A stretch of DNA of 64,000 nucleotides, taken from NCBI RefSeq assembly GCF_032854445.1, contig NC_088295.1, forward strand, positions 75,110,028 to 75,174,027. The letters are read 5' to 3'. Source of the stretch: Liolophura sinensis (Eukaryota > Mollusca > Polyplacophora > Chitonida > Chitonidae). The notes beneath the pieces are model-generated. The model was not told the origin of the DNA. It made no database searches and was given only the letters and a program-made list of their open reading frames with translations. Positions 1 through 12,288 of the stretch are shown here, piece by piece. A program made the translations under genes and the position numbers. How positions within the stretch are numbered: the stretch's first letter is position 1; each line of letters starts with the position of its first letter.

Positions 1-2440
1 TGAGGGAATTTTTCACTCTGATGATTTAGGTCAGGTTTAGGGGTGGTGGAAACCATGCAGGGCATGTGGAATACACCACCGCCATCGCTAGGTACACGAC
101 AAACCTACCAACGTCAAGCTGCAGCCCATGGAGCGAATAGATCCGAAAACGTTACACCATTTCTTCCTGGCCTTACAGTCGTGAAGAACTATATATATAT
201 AAAAGGGTTTTGAGTTGAAATAATGTCTAAGAAACATCAAACGAAAATCAAATAAACTTACAAAAACTACGCAAATACAAAACACAACAACGACAACACT
301 TCCTTATCATGTCGGTCAGTTCATTTTATCAAGGAAGTGGTTCTCTCATCTGAAATGAGACCATTTGAAGTAAATTAATACGACGCGTTGATTAGGGTGA
401 TAGATGCATGTCCGCTTGTGGCCTGTATGGACAGTAGAGTGACTGTGTTCACAGGAGCCGACTTTGACTGTTAATAATATGCGTGTGGTTATCATTGTTA
501 GGCAGTTAACCACAGACTTTTATCTACATGTAGGCCTACTTACATGTGTCTTCAGTCATTTGGAGTCTTAATAATACACTGCGTTTGTTGTTGTTTTTTT
601 TGTCAATCAGGTTAGATCTTTATAACCACTGCCGTGATTTACCACTGTTTCCGTGTTCACCCGTTCGCCAATGGGTTCGGAGATTGGAGTAGATTTCAGC
701 TATCATCACTGGAAGGTTTTATATGAGGATGTTTGTGTGGTTATCTGGCAAAGCGCGACTGCTTTCCTTTTACTAGTGAGTGATACAGGTTGAACAATGT
801 CGATGATGACGTAATAGAAGACATCGCTACACGACTCATGAATTCCTGACACAGAGTATAGAAAGGCGTAAGCCCAATTGTAGAGATATATTTACGAGAA
901 ATGTACATAGCTTTCTCTATGCAAAATCATTGTGACCTGTTGAACAAAGAAGACGTATCGAATGTACAGAAAAGAATGTTAAGCTGATATGTGTATTCAT
1001 ACTATTTGGCAGTCCTTGAAATTATGTGGTTGTTTAAAGCAGTCAGCAATTAAATTCAGTGAAAGAATCTAACCGTTTGATTTATATACGCACAAGAAAA
1101 ATAAGTTTTCACTTTCACACCAAATCCTTCCTGCTCTTTCCACGGAATGATTTTAACTCTGTAGTTAGCGTAATCGTCTTTGTATAATAGAAAATCATAT
1201 GTCACTCATAAAATATAGTCGGAAAATCCCAAGACTGTTTCAGCCTTAGGGTTGCCCAACCAACGGATGTTTGCTAGTTGCAGGCCCGGGTTCAAGCTCA
1301 GGTTAAACCGTTCAGTCACATGCTTTAGAAATGACAGCCTTGATTTTTATGTGATTAGCATTCCACATAAAGGCATAATGGTCTAACCGTTGTCATCCTA
1401 CCAAGTGGTTTCTGTTGAACGTGGTTAAGGGAGTTGGTCTTGCAACTATTGACCTGGGCTAGCTTGCAAAAAAAAGTTACAATCCATTGTAGACCTTACA
1501 ATTCAGCTTACAACTGATTGTAAAAATACGCTGCGCCGTTTGCACAAAGGAACTTTACGGGGATTGTAAATTTTTGCAGTTACACTCGCGATCGTACGAA
1601 TGTTTTGACTTATGACTTTTGTTTTGACTCTTGACTTTTGTATTATGTGTGGTGTCTTATGCATGGGAACGTTCTATGCATATGTACCTGAGACATATAT
1701 AAATATGTCGGTATTAGAGCATCCTGCTACCAAAAGAAAATACCGGTGTAATATACAATAACAGTAATGTTGAAAGTGAAACTAAACCTAAAGACCTAAA
1801 TCAAAAACATCACAGTCTGCTGACGGCGGATGAACCAGTACAGCGCTTAACATGTCCCTTTATGCTGTCAGGAAAATACCAAGGGTGTAAGAAATAACGC
1901 ACGCCTAAAGGGCTTGAATCCGGGACTCACTCACGCTTTCGAGGTTGACGGCTTTAAAGTGTCCCCACGTGTTTATCACGTGTATATTGAGTGCACTGAC
2001 ACTCGCTACAACTACAACGCCATAATATGTGTCTTGAACGACAGTGTACGTGTCGAGCTGAAATGCTAGTGCCTGTCAATATGTAATTCCTACCATGCGT
2101 GGCAATTATAGCGGTAAGTTCAGAAGGTGTGTTGTATGGCGTTATCATAGTGTGGATCTAAGGCTGATATCCAGGCAGGGAGACATGGAAAATCTACATA
2201 CCACATCCAAGAATAATTGCCGATAATCACATTTAGGCATGATGCAATTTTATCACTGATAGCTTGAGATTACATCATATTAGGTTATTAATGTGTATAG
2301 CAAAATGAATATTTGTGGTTAGTAAAACAATATCACAAAGGAACGTCTGATCGTTTTCAAAAATAATTATTAAGAAAGTCACAATGACTGTCAGATGGAC
2401 TCTTCCGGAAAAATCTCAGACATTTGGCTGCCGACAAGTT
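1..2440. other. Intergenic DNA, no gene recognised
   Basis: AT-rich sequence without a supportable exon. Around 1450-1600 there are repeated TTACAATC / GATTGTAA inverted words that could belong to a decayed foldback element, but no clear termini are visible. Confidence 0.5.
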
Positions 2441-2479
2441 TTTGAAGAACTTTCTAACGTGTGACTTGCAGATGTAGTT

Positions 2480-3190
2480 CCAGCTCATGGCTAGCACATG
2501 AACAATAGTGTCGATTGTTCCAGCCCAGGGCTAGCACCTGACCAATCAGTGATTCCATTGTTCCTTTCACGGGATGCACATGACCACTGATTTGGATTGT
2601 TCCAGCCCACGGCTTGCACACGACCACTGGTGTTGATTGCTCCAGCCCCCGGCTTCTACATGACCAGTGGTGTCAACTGTTCCAGCCCACGGCTTGCACA
2701 TGACCAGTGGTGTTGATTGCTCCAGCCCCCGGCTTCTCCATGACCAGTGGTGTCGACTGTTCCAGCCCACGGCTTCTCCATGACCAGTGGTGTCGACTGT
2801 TCCAGCCCACGGCTTCTACATGACCAGTGGTGTTGATTGCTCCAGTCCCCGGCTTCTACATGACCAGTGGTGTCGACTGTTCCAGCCCACGGCTTCTACA
2901 TGACCAGTGGTGTTGATTGCTCCAGTCCCCGGCTTCTACATGACCAGTGGTGTCGACTGTTCCATCCCACGGCTTCTACATGACCAGTGGTGTTGATTGC
3001 TCCAGTCCCCGGCTTCTACATGACCAGTGGTGTCGACTGTTCCAGCCCACGGCTTCTACATGACCAGTGGTGTTGATTGCTCCAGTCCTCGGCTTCTACA
3101 TGACCAGTGGTGTCGACTGTTCCAGCCCACGGCTTGCACATGACCAGTGGTGTTGATTGCCCCAGTCCACGGCCTGCACATGACCAATGA
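2480..3190. repeat. Dimeric satellite, two alternating 40-bp monomers (80-bp unit)
   Basis: About 17 monomers of 40 bp, each with TGACCAGTGGTGT and GGCTTCTACA. From about 2821 to 3160 two variants alternate strictly: one with TTGATTGCTCCAGTCCCC, the other with CGACTGTTCCAGCCCAC. Monomers at the left edge are more divergent. The open frames across it are by-products of the repeat. Confidence 0.9.
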
Positions 3191-3213
3191 GTTCTTGTGT
3201 TTTCTATTGTGTT

Positions 3214-3363
3214 TGAAAAATTACTCTTAACCAAATAAGCCATTTGTTCAAATTTATTTTGCTGGCGTCGCCCTGAGTAGTCCATCATCATTATTCCGTC
3301 ACATGCAAATGTAGCTTGCAGGCGAACGACAGGTCATACAGTTAAGTCAAACGAAAGCAGCAA
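3214..3363. repeat. Dispersed repeat, copy 1 of 2
   Basis: About 150 bp that recurs at 4348-4498 in the same orientation. Shared words include AAGCCATTTGTTCA and AAGTCAAACGAAAGCAGCA. It abuts the 80-bp satellite. Confidence 0.8.
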
Positions 3364-4047
3364 GGACAGTGTGAAAATTGACCTCTAGTTTGAGCACAGT
3401 TTTTTTTTACGACTGGTGATGGACCACTGGGCATGACGTATGCATTCAAGGCTGCACCGCACAATACAACGGATTATAAGGTTTAAAGAGTTCGTAAAAT
3501 AACATAATGTTATACTTGCGAAGACCGACACGCCATGTAATTATACAAGCTAACGTTAACCACTCTGTTTGCTCTCTTCTACTAATTTTTGTTTTAAAAA
3601 GATTAAAAATTAGAAAATCACAAGTCCACAGTATTGCGAATATAACATACATTTTAATAACATGTCAGGAAGTCAGTGAAGTGTGGTGGTTTGTCATGCC
3701 GGGAGAGTTACAGCTGCATCCACTGATTTGATTGGCTAAAAGGATATATTCATTAACTCAAGGTCATTGGTCTTAAAGTGCAACCAGTCCAGCTTGAATT
3801 TGTTTTTATATTCCTTTAAAAATATGAATGAGTAGAGCCTGTGTATATGTAAACTGGAATAGCTTTGATCTAGATGCCGTTAATCATAGCTGTTAACAGA
3901 CAGAGCAATACATGAATAGATGTTCACACAATGAATACAGTGAACTGTTTACCTCTAACTTAGCTCAGCTCAAAGTCATACTTGATTTATGCCTCTTCAA
4001 AAATCTCATAAAAAGCTCTCCGATAATGTTTGTTATCCAGGACCTTA
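3364..4047. other. Intergenic DNA, nothing recognised
   Basis: AT-rich DNA with only short, overlapping open frames on both strands and no splice-bounded coding segment. Confidence 0.5.
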
Positions 4048-4050
4048 ACA

Positions 4051-4203
4051 TTTATTTATTTATTTTTGTTTAACGGCGCAACAAACAAAATTAAATAATG
4101 TCTCCAGTTCCCGCCATCACTGAGAGCGGGGGGATCTACAGACTCCCTGCCCAACACCGGTACTGAACCACAAGTCTCGCACATTACCACTAAGCCACGT
4201 CCT
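4051..4203 (-). mobile_element. tRNA-derived SINE, second family (GGCGTTAAAC tail type)
   Basis: On the minus strand it starts with a tRNA-like head: box A like TGGCTTAGTGGTAATG and box B like GGTTCAGTACC. It ends GCGCCGTTAAACAAAAATAAATAAA. The body differs from the main SINE family of this window, so I treat it as a separate family with a similar tail. Confidence 0.6.
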
Positions 4204-4347
4204 GCTCTTCAGAGACACATGACCGTTATTTTATCTACAGAAAAAATGATGTGTTTCTGTTACTACATACAAACACGTAAGTTCTAATAGTCATTATTTA
4301 AACATAGACACGCTATCAACATATAAATTTATTTTTTTGACAGAAGC

Positions 4348-4498
4348 TGAAAAATTACTCCTAACCATATAAGCCATTTGTTCACATTTGTTTTGCTGGG
4401 GTCGCTCAAGTATAGTCCACCATTATTATTCTGGCATATGCAAGTATAGCCTACAAACGAACAAAAGGTCACACAATTAAGTCAAACGAAAGCAGCAG
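4348..4498. repeat. Dispersed repeat, copy 2 of 2
   Basis: Same-orientation partner of 3214-3363, with scattered substitutions and small indels. No terminal inverted repeats or coding potential are evident. Confidence 0.8.
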
Positions 4499-6060
4499 GT
4501 ACATTTGTTTTGATTATAAAATGATTATGAGAAAAAAATTATTTTGACACAGACAGGCCAACAACATGCAAAAGTATTTGTTCACACAAGCCGTGGGCGT
4601 ACATCAATATATATGTAATGAAATTAATGATTTCTGGCGTTGTTGTATTTTCACGAAACATGCACAAGATAAATGGCGAACCCTTGTGTGGTAAATACCT
4701 GCGGGATAAACGTGTTATTTGTGCTGCTAATCTATATGCCAGCAACGAATGTATTAACTCTGTATCTGTAACAATGTATATCATGAACAATTATACATGC
4801 GTAACTACATGTATATATTCAGAGCTTACCACCTTCCATACCAACCCCGCTAATGTTTTAAAACCATTCGGTTGGAAAAAATACTAAAAATATAAATGGA
4901 ACTAATTTTCTTCACATTTTAATTTTAGTGTTTTCATTGCATTTTACGCTTGTTGAAAAATGCGCTTTGCTCGGTGATCTATAGATTTGATCCTTATAGT
5001 TAGACAACATAGAGGATTTGGAATGTCGATTCACTTAACTTAATAATGTTAGAACCGTCTGTGCTTGATGCTGCCTCAATTTAGACTAAAAAATAAGTCT
5101 GGATGGATTTAAAACATGGATTTACATACACTGATTGACCTGACTATTTGCTAATGAAGAAAACATTTGAGAAACATTGCAGAAAACAAAATCTATCAAT
5201 CCAAAACACACAGTATAATTATAATTAACCTAAAGAATTTCAACCCTTATCAAGCTTAAATGCGCACTACGCCTTTATGTAATCAGACATACCTGTAAAC
5301 ATTTAAGATCAAAGGGCACTGACGAGACTGTCTGAAAAAATTGTAATGTGTACAACAGCGTCATGGGTGAATAAGTTTGAAAAAATGGTGTGATACAATC
5401 AAATGCGAATTTAACGTTGATTTATTATCATGGCAATCAGTGATATGAATGTGGCACTCAAATCCTTGCGGTGGTAGTATGGGGTATTAACTGGATTTTA
5501 TTCCCAATTCTTGACATAACTTTACATGTGCATTCATGTAAAACGGAGCCTGGTTAAAAATCCACACCTGAAAAGCTACTTGACAGATTACATGGATTAC
5601 ACCTAGTACACTAAACCCACAGCGAAATGTTTAATAAGCAGAAAATACCACCGGTTAATGGCATATCTGGACATACCATACAGTGTTTATATTCACAATG
5701 GTCTCATTGGTTTAAACCCATGGGTTTACCGGAAACATTTATGTGCGGAAACCTTGGTGTTAAAACAAGAAAATCTACATCCTCAACCTATCAGAAGACA
5801 GAGATGCTGTCGTGTTAGTGTAGACCACGCTTACGTGGGGGCGTGGAGGGTGTCTTAATATGTAGTTTATACCCTGGAGTGCCAAAACTATGCCTCTCAA
5901 TTATGAGGTTAGCGGAAAGATACTTTCATCACTGTACTACACGTAATTTTATGGCCCAAGTATACATTGTAAAAGAATAACACAGAATGTGTGCCGTATG
6001 CTTTTGTGAATTTAATATTTACGTTTTCACTAATGTCATTAATTACAACAGGTAAAACGG
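4499..6060. other. Intergenic DNA, nothing recognised
   Basis: Contains short overlapping open frames on both strands, none with a recognisable domain. Confidence 0.5.
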
Positions 6061-6083
6061 TGTGTGACATTCACAATGTCAGT

Positions 6084-6232
6084 GAGAAGGTCTGTCAGCA
6101 ACCTGTGGATGGTTGTGGGTTCCCCCCGGGCTCTGCCAGGTTTCCACCCACCATAACGCTGGCCCGCCGTCGTACAAGTGAAATATTCTTGAGTACGGCG
6201 TAAAAACCCAATTAAATAAATAAATAAACAAA
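6084..6232 (+). mobile_element. 5'-truncated SINE (main family) with 17-bp target-site duplication
   Basis: 3' part of the main SINE, from AGGTCTGTCAGCAACCTG to GTACGGCGTAAAAACCC and an (AAAT)n tail. It is flanked by perfect direct repeats ACATTCACAATGTCAGT at 6067-6083 and 6233-6249. Truncation at the 5' end plus a target duplication is the signature of LINE-driven retroposition. The right target copy runs directly into the 36-bp array. Confidence 0.9.
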
Positions 6233-6243
6233 ACATTCACAAT

Positions 6244-6931
6244 GTCAGTCAAGTACAGAACATTCCCGCACGACGTAACTACAGTCAAGTACAGAACATT
6301 CCCGCACGACGTAACTACAGTCAAGTACAGAACATTCCCGCACGACGTAACTACAGTCAAGTACAGAACATTCCCGCACGACGTAACTACAGTCAAGTAC
6401 AGAACATTCCCGCACGACGTAACTACAGTCAAGTACAGAACATTCCCGCACGACGTAACTACAGTCAAGTACAGAACATTCCCGCACGACGTAACTACAG
6501 TCAAGTACAGAACATTCCCGCACGACGTAACTACGGTCAAGTACAGAACATTCCCGCACGACGTAACTACAGTCAAGTACAGAACATTCCCGCACGACGT
6601 AACTACAGTCAAGTACAGAACATTCCCGCACGACGTAACTACAGTCAAGTACAGAACATTCCCGCACGACGTAACTACAGTCAAGTACAGAACATTCCCG
6701 CACGACGTAACTACAGTCAAGTACAGAACATTCCCGCACGACGTAACTACAGTCAAGTACAGAACATTCCCGCACGACGTAACTACAGTCAAGTACAGAA
6801 CATTCCCGCACGACGTAACTACAGTCAAGTACAGAACATTCCCGCACGACGTAACTACAGTCAAGTACAGAACATTCCCGCACGACGTAACTACAGTCAA
6901 GTACAGAACATTCCCGCACGACGTAACTACG
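6244..6931. repeat. Near-perfect 36-bp tandem array, 19 copies
   Basis: The unit starts AGTCAAGTACAGAACATTCC and continues CGCACGACGTAACTAC. Only one internal substitution is seen (ACGGTCAAG near 6532), and the last unit decays to ACGGAGG. Each unit carries three CpGs, giving a dense CpG cluster in CpG-poor DNA. A period of 36 keeps several frames open on both strands, so the 224-290 codon frames are artefacts. Confidence 0.95.
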
Positions 6932-6939
6932 GAGGATAG

Positions 6940-8050
6940 TAAACTAGTCAAATAAAATTACAGCTTTGTTGCTCACTCTGTCTTTTGAGACAGAATTACA
7001 GAAGACTTAGATGAGCTTTTATGCTGTTCTTCTTAAGAGTGGTACCAATGCAAATTCTACGATTGCAGCCATAACAGAATGTAATATGTGAGTACATACT
7101 GCTGAGCGTGGAACTAAGTTGGACATAACATCTATTTGAAAAAAATAATAATAAAAGAACGAATGCAAGGATGGCTTAGCAGTTATTTATGATACTGCTG
7201 ATGAATGTATTATAGGGGGAGACTATTACTGCAAATTCCATCAAACATAGTTTAGTCACCAACCAGGCATGATGTGGTTTGCCAAAATATATTTTGTCAG
7301 TCCAGACTCACTACCTGTATTGCACCGAGTTTTGGAAAATTGCTTTAGGGCCTACTCTTTTTGATTTAAATGTTGGAAATAAAGATATTGACAAAGATTT
7401 ACTGAGTAAACATTTATCATTAATGTTTAATGACGTATTCAGAAATTATTCACTTCTACGACAGCGGTCAGTCTCTTGTGTGGACATGGGTTTTACATCT
7501 TTAAATGTAAAAAAGGCCCTCACCCAGATTAATGGTACCCAAATAAAACTATGATTAATGATAATCTTGTTAGTGCGATAAGATGAAATGATAAGTCTGC
7601 TTCAGTTGACAGTTATGTATGACGTTTTTTATTGCTGTAAATTTCAAGCAGGGCGTTAATTAGTGAGTCTGTGTTCAAGCTGAAACGAACCTGTCTTCAG
7701 AGTTCTCACCATAGGACCTAGTTTACGACAGCTTTGTTAAACTTGCCAGCTCAATAGGCACCGGTTAATGAAAGTAAATATTAACTCAAGTTGTATAGAT
7801 ATAGAAATGATGCAGGGAATGTCAAGGTATTTGAAATGTATATTCTTCCAGATGAGGTGATTTATACATACAAACATAGAATTACCTAACTTGATTTTAG
7901 TTAGGATTAAAAATGAAACCTTCGATTTGTTACAAAGATTCCATATTCGCTATTCAAACCAATGTGTCCTTATTTACCAAGAGCATTTTCAGTTATTGCC
8001 TTTCAGTAATTATCAGCCTCGCACGTGTACTATTTATAGTGTTATAATGG
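6940..8050. other. Intergenic DNA, nothing recognised
   Basis: A 91-codon open frame at 7279-7554 has no recognisable motif. I do not call it a gene. Confidence 0.45.
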
Positions 8051-8055
8051 TTCAG

Positions 8056-8126
8056 AGTATGGGCATACTGGCCAAGTACTCTATTGCTATGAGGCAACCA
8101 TGTAGTTACTGGCCAAGTTATAAAGA
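8056..8126. repeat. Isolated two-unit piece of the 41-bp minisatellite
   Basis: Contains ACTGGCCAAGT, ATTGCTATGAGGCAACCATG and TAGTTACTGGCCAAGT, matching the array that begins at 9642. It is separated from that array by about 1.5 kb. Confidence 0.75.
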
Positions 8127-8375
8127 AATTTTAGTAACTTTATTGCCGATCGTTAATAGTCGGCAACAGACGAGGCTGAAATTTTGTTAAAGGTAATTGA
8201 TTGGGTAACTCTACTTTCCTACATTTGACTTGGGCGTAACCACCTATCAATGTGCGTTAAGCAGTGGTTAGTAACTATTAACGGTGATAAATCTATTCAA
8301 GAGACTATCTCAAGAAAACATTATTAATTTTAAGCATACCGTTTAGCCATAAACATCATGGTGTTGTCTTTAATA

Positions 8376-8490
8376 ATTTATTTATTTATTTATTTGATTG
8401 GTGTTTTACGCCGTACTTAAGAATATCTCGCTTATTCGACGGCGGTCAGCATTATGGTGGGAGGAAACCGGGCAGAGCCCGGAGACAACC
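8376..8490 (-). mobile_element. SINE fragment (main family), left arm of inverted pair
   Basis: Begins with a (TTTA)n tail, then GATTGGTGTTTTACGCCGTA, CGACGGCGGTCAGCATTATG and GGGCAGAGCCCGG. It is truncated before the tRNA-like head. Confidence 0.85.
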
Positions 8491-8556
8491 CGCTGGCCGC
8501 CGTCGTATAAGTGAAGTATTCTTGAATTTGGCGTGAAACACCAATCAAATAAATCA
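8491..8556 (+). mobile_element. SINE fragment (main family), right arm of inverted pair
   Basis: Reads GCTGGCCGCCGTCGTATAAG and ends GTGAAACACCAATCAAATAAATC. It is opposite in orientation to, and directly touching, 8376-8490, so the two can form a hairpin. Confidence 0.85.
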
Positions 8557-9640
8557 AAGAAATCAAACCAGACAGCAACAAGTAACATTTTTAAAGTCCA
8601 TGGTATGACCCAACGTGGGTTTGGTCTCTGGTCTCCCGACTTCAAGTTTGTCTATTTATCTGTTTTCAATATGCATCTGTAATCAGGATGCCGAATAAGA
8701 AACTTGAAATTTCAAGGGTTTTAGCACACAAAGTATTTCTTTCTTCTCAGAGGCAAGACGAGCACAAATTATCACTGTAAAATGAGAATGGGATCAAGTC
8801 AATTATATGCACATTTATTTACCTACAACATCATTAATGATAGTTAGTGTCATAATTGTACTTGCGTATTTGAAAGTCCGAGGTATCATTCTTTCCTCTG
8901 TCCAATCCTCCCTTTATAGCCCTTGGGCTGTACGATAATCCTCAAGAAATATTTCCATTGAATTACAAATACAATTAAAATTTAAGCGCCTAGAACGACT
9001 AATTAAGAAACCCGTAAAAATTACTGAAAGCCATATTTCATGCGTAGTGAATTTTTCTACATTCCCTCTTTATTTTTTCAGAAAACTACGAGTCGTTTAA
9101 TACTTAATTTCAGCCAATCAAATGACACCTTGTTTGATATGACACCTTGGGCGAGTTTCAGAATACTTTTTAAAACTCTGGCAACGAGTGATAAACACGT
9201 ATAAATCAAACAGATATTGATCTCTGCCCTGTATTTTTTGGTAGTGCACGGGGGCGAAGTGAAATTAAAAATGAATCCAGTTTTCGACAAATAATTCATA
9301 ATTCATAAGTTTGTTGAATGAAGTCAGAAAAGTACAGAACCTTTTATAATATACGTTCATTTAAAGACTTTAATTTACCATTCAGTAAGACATAGTCTGT
9401 ATAAAAGTCTAATTAACGACGACAATGCTTTCCAATTATTTAGAATATGTCTCATTTTGTTGCAGATACAATTTGAGAGCAAAAATTAAATCGCTATTAC
9501 TGATTCGTGCAGCTGTCAACGTATCGCTGACCGTAAATTTTGCCCCAGTGGTAATAAAGACATAGTCATGCATCGCTAAGATTTATTGATGCATTTGTTG
9601 ATTCATAAGTTTTTAAAACCAAATTTAAGAGTACTTCACT
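8557..9640. other. Intergenic DNA, nothing recognised
   Basis: AT-rich, with no repeat or exon that I can support. Confidence 0.5.
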
Positions 9641-9641
9641 G

Positions 9642-11305
9642 GTCTGGCAAATGTGTATTTACTGGTCAAGTTGTCGATTGCTTTGAGGCAATCGTTTAGT
9701 AAGCTGCCAAGTAGTCTATTGCTATGAGGCAATCGTATAGTTACTGGCCAAGTAGTCTATTGCTATGAGACATTCTTGTAGTTACTGACCAAGTAGTCTA
9801 TTGTTATGAGATATTCTTGTAGTTACTGGTCAAGTAGTCTATTGCTATGAGGCGATCGTATAGTTACTGATCAAGTAGCCTATTGCTGTCTAACATTCGT
9901 GTAGTTACTGGCCAAGCAGTTTATTGCAATGAGGCAACCATGTCGTTACTGGTCAAGTATTCTGTTGTTATGAGGCAACCATGTAGTTACTGGTCAAGAA
10001 TTCTGTTGTTAATAGGCGATCGTATAGTTACTGACCAATTAGTCTATTGCTATGAGACATTCGAGCAGTTGCTGGCCAAGTAGTCTATTTCTATGTGACA
10101 TTCGTGCAGTTACTGGCCAAACAGTTTATTGCAATGAGGCAACCGTGTAGTCACTGGCCAAGTAGCCTATTGCTCTGAGACTTTCGGGCAGTTACTGACC
10201 AAGTAGACTGTTGTCATGAGGAAACCTTGTAGTTACAGGCGAAGTAGTCCGTCGTTGTTAGGCAAACCTGTAACTACTGGCCAAGTAGTCTGTTGTTATG
10301 AGACATTCGTGCAGTTACTGGACAAGTATTCTGTTGTTTTGAAGCAATCGCGTAGTTACTGGCCAAGTAGTTTATTGCAGTAAGGGAATCAGGTAGTTAC
10401 TGGTCTGCTTGTCTGTTGCAATGAGGCAATAGTGTAGTTACTGGCCAAGTATTCTGTTGCTCTGAGGGAATCAGGTAGTTACTGGTCTGCTTTTCTATTG
10501 CAATGAGGCAATAGTGTAGTTACTGGCCAAGCATTCTGTTGCTATGAGGCAATCGTGTACTTACTGACCAAGTAGTCTATTGCTATGAGACATTCGAGCA
10601 GTTACTGGCCAAGTAGTTTATTGCAATGAGGGAATCGGATAGTTACTGGCCTGCTTGTCTATTGCAATGAGGCAATAGTGTAGTTACTAGCCAAGTACAT
10701 GTAGTCTGTTGTTATGAGACATTCGGGTAGTTACTGACCAAGTAGCCTGTTACTATGAAGTAATCAGGTAGTTACTGGCCTACTTGTCTATTGTATGAGG
10801 CAATCGGGTAATTACTTGTCAAGTTGTCTATTGTATGAACTAATCATGTAATTACTTGTCAAGTTGTCTATTGTATGAGCTGATCGTATAATTATTTGTC
10901 AAGTTGTCTGTTGCATGAGTTGATCATGTAGTTACGTGTCAATTTGTCTATTGTATGAACTAATCGCATAATTACTTGTCAAGTTGTCAATTGTATGAAC
11001 TGATCGTGTAATTACTTGTCAAGTTGTCTATTGTATGAGCTGATCGTATAATTATTTGTCAAGTTGTCTATTGTATGAATTGATCGTGTAATTACTGGCC
11101 AAGTTGTCTATTGCTACGAAGCAATCGTAAAGTACTGGTCAAGTTGTCTGCTGAATGATGTAGTCGTTTAGTTACTGGTTTTCTTTTGCTTGAAGTAATC
11201 ATATAGTTACTACTCTTGCAATGGTGTAATCGTGTAATTAATGGCCAGGTTGGTATTAGGGGATCTTGTAGTTTCCGGTCGGCTTGTCTGTTTTAGTGAC
11301 GTTAT
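9642..11305. repeat. Degenerate 41-bp minisatellite, about 40 units
   Basis: The typical unit contains TAGTTACTGGCCAAGTAGTC and TATTGCTATGAGGCAATCG. Spacing of TTACTG is 41 bp at 9741, 9782, 9823 and 9864. From about 10785 to 11095 a 38-bp subfamily dominates (GTAATTACTTGTCAAGTTGT with CTATTGTATGA). Units are diverged, so the array is old. Confidence 0.9.
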
Positions 11306-12147
11306 GGGTATAATTCCCCAAATTGTAGTTTCCCGGACATTTTTCTCAGGCCTTCATCATAATGAATTGAAATTTTGGTGCCCGTCTTCCCTACAGTCAA
11401 GGTCCACATTATGTTGTCGACTTTTACCAAAACTTGATCATTCTGGCCTGCATTAGTTTTTCAAGACTAGTTGCCTTAAGGTTTCCTGAGTTGAAGCTTA
11501 AGACCAAGCTCAGTTCATAGGGAAGAGATTTTATGTTGTTCTGCTGAGATTTTATCTCATTTCTCAACAAATACTTGTTTCTGATGGATGACCCTTGGGA
11601 GACCTGATAACATCCCGTGATGATTCAAGATGATTCTAGATTCCCATCTTGTCGAACAATAATTTGCACACTATTGCCCTGATTCATTAAGTTCGATCTA
11701 ATCTAACTAGCAAAAACAAATATGGTTTTCGTACCATTTTCAAGAAATGATGTGCTTATTATTGGTCAAGAAAACAGTGAACATCTTGTAAAGACCTGAG
11801 TATTTGCTGCTTCATACGGTTTTCACCAGGGTTTTGAACCTTGTGTAGATTCTTTTTCTGTCTTCTGTAAATGATATTGTTTATTTATAACCAACTCAGC
11901 CACGGAGACCACCTAAATGATACTGTGAACCCATCAACCAGACTGAATGTCCTGCTCTTTGCTGACGTTGCCTTTGCTCGTCTCCATGGAGCTGATCCTG
12001 TCAGAACAACTCGATCATTTTTATAACTGGTTAATAAACATTTTAAGTGAATATTTTTTATAATACTTGAAAATGAAAATCACTCAGGAGGATCCCACCA
12101 ATGCGGTCGTTGTGACATCAAGCTCATGTTGGCTTCCTCCCCGGCCC
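11306..12147. other. Intergenic DNA, nothing recognised
   Basis: No exon or repeat that I can support. Confidence 0.5.
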
Positions 12148-12288
12148 TACATGGAAAGGTCTGCCAGCAGCCGTCGGATTGGTCGTGGGTTCCCCCTCCC
12201 CCCGGGTTTCCTCCCACCATAATGCTGGCTACCGTCATACAAGTGAAACATTCCTCACTACGGCGTAAAACAATCAAATAAATAAATC
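12148..12288 (+). mobile_element. SINE fragment (main family), 3' part
   Basis: Contains GGAAAGGTCTGCCAGCAGC, CTCCCACCATAATGCTGGC, and ACGGCGTAAAACAATCAAATAAATAAATC as the tail. Confidence 0.85.

Noticed and set aside
1440..1600. Possible foldback element with TTACAATC words
   Set aside because: Internal inverted words are present but no defined termini or target duplication could be found.
6244..6931. CRISPR-like array of 36-bp repeats
   Set aside because: Units are directly adjacent with no unique spacers, and the surrounding DNA is from an animal genome.
6079..6955. Open frames of 224-290 codons on both strands
   Set aside because: They are produced by the 36-bp tandem array (a multiple of three) and read through it in several frames; nothing else supports a gene.
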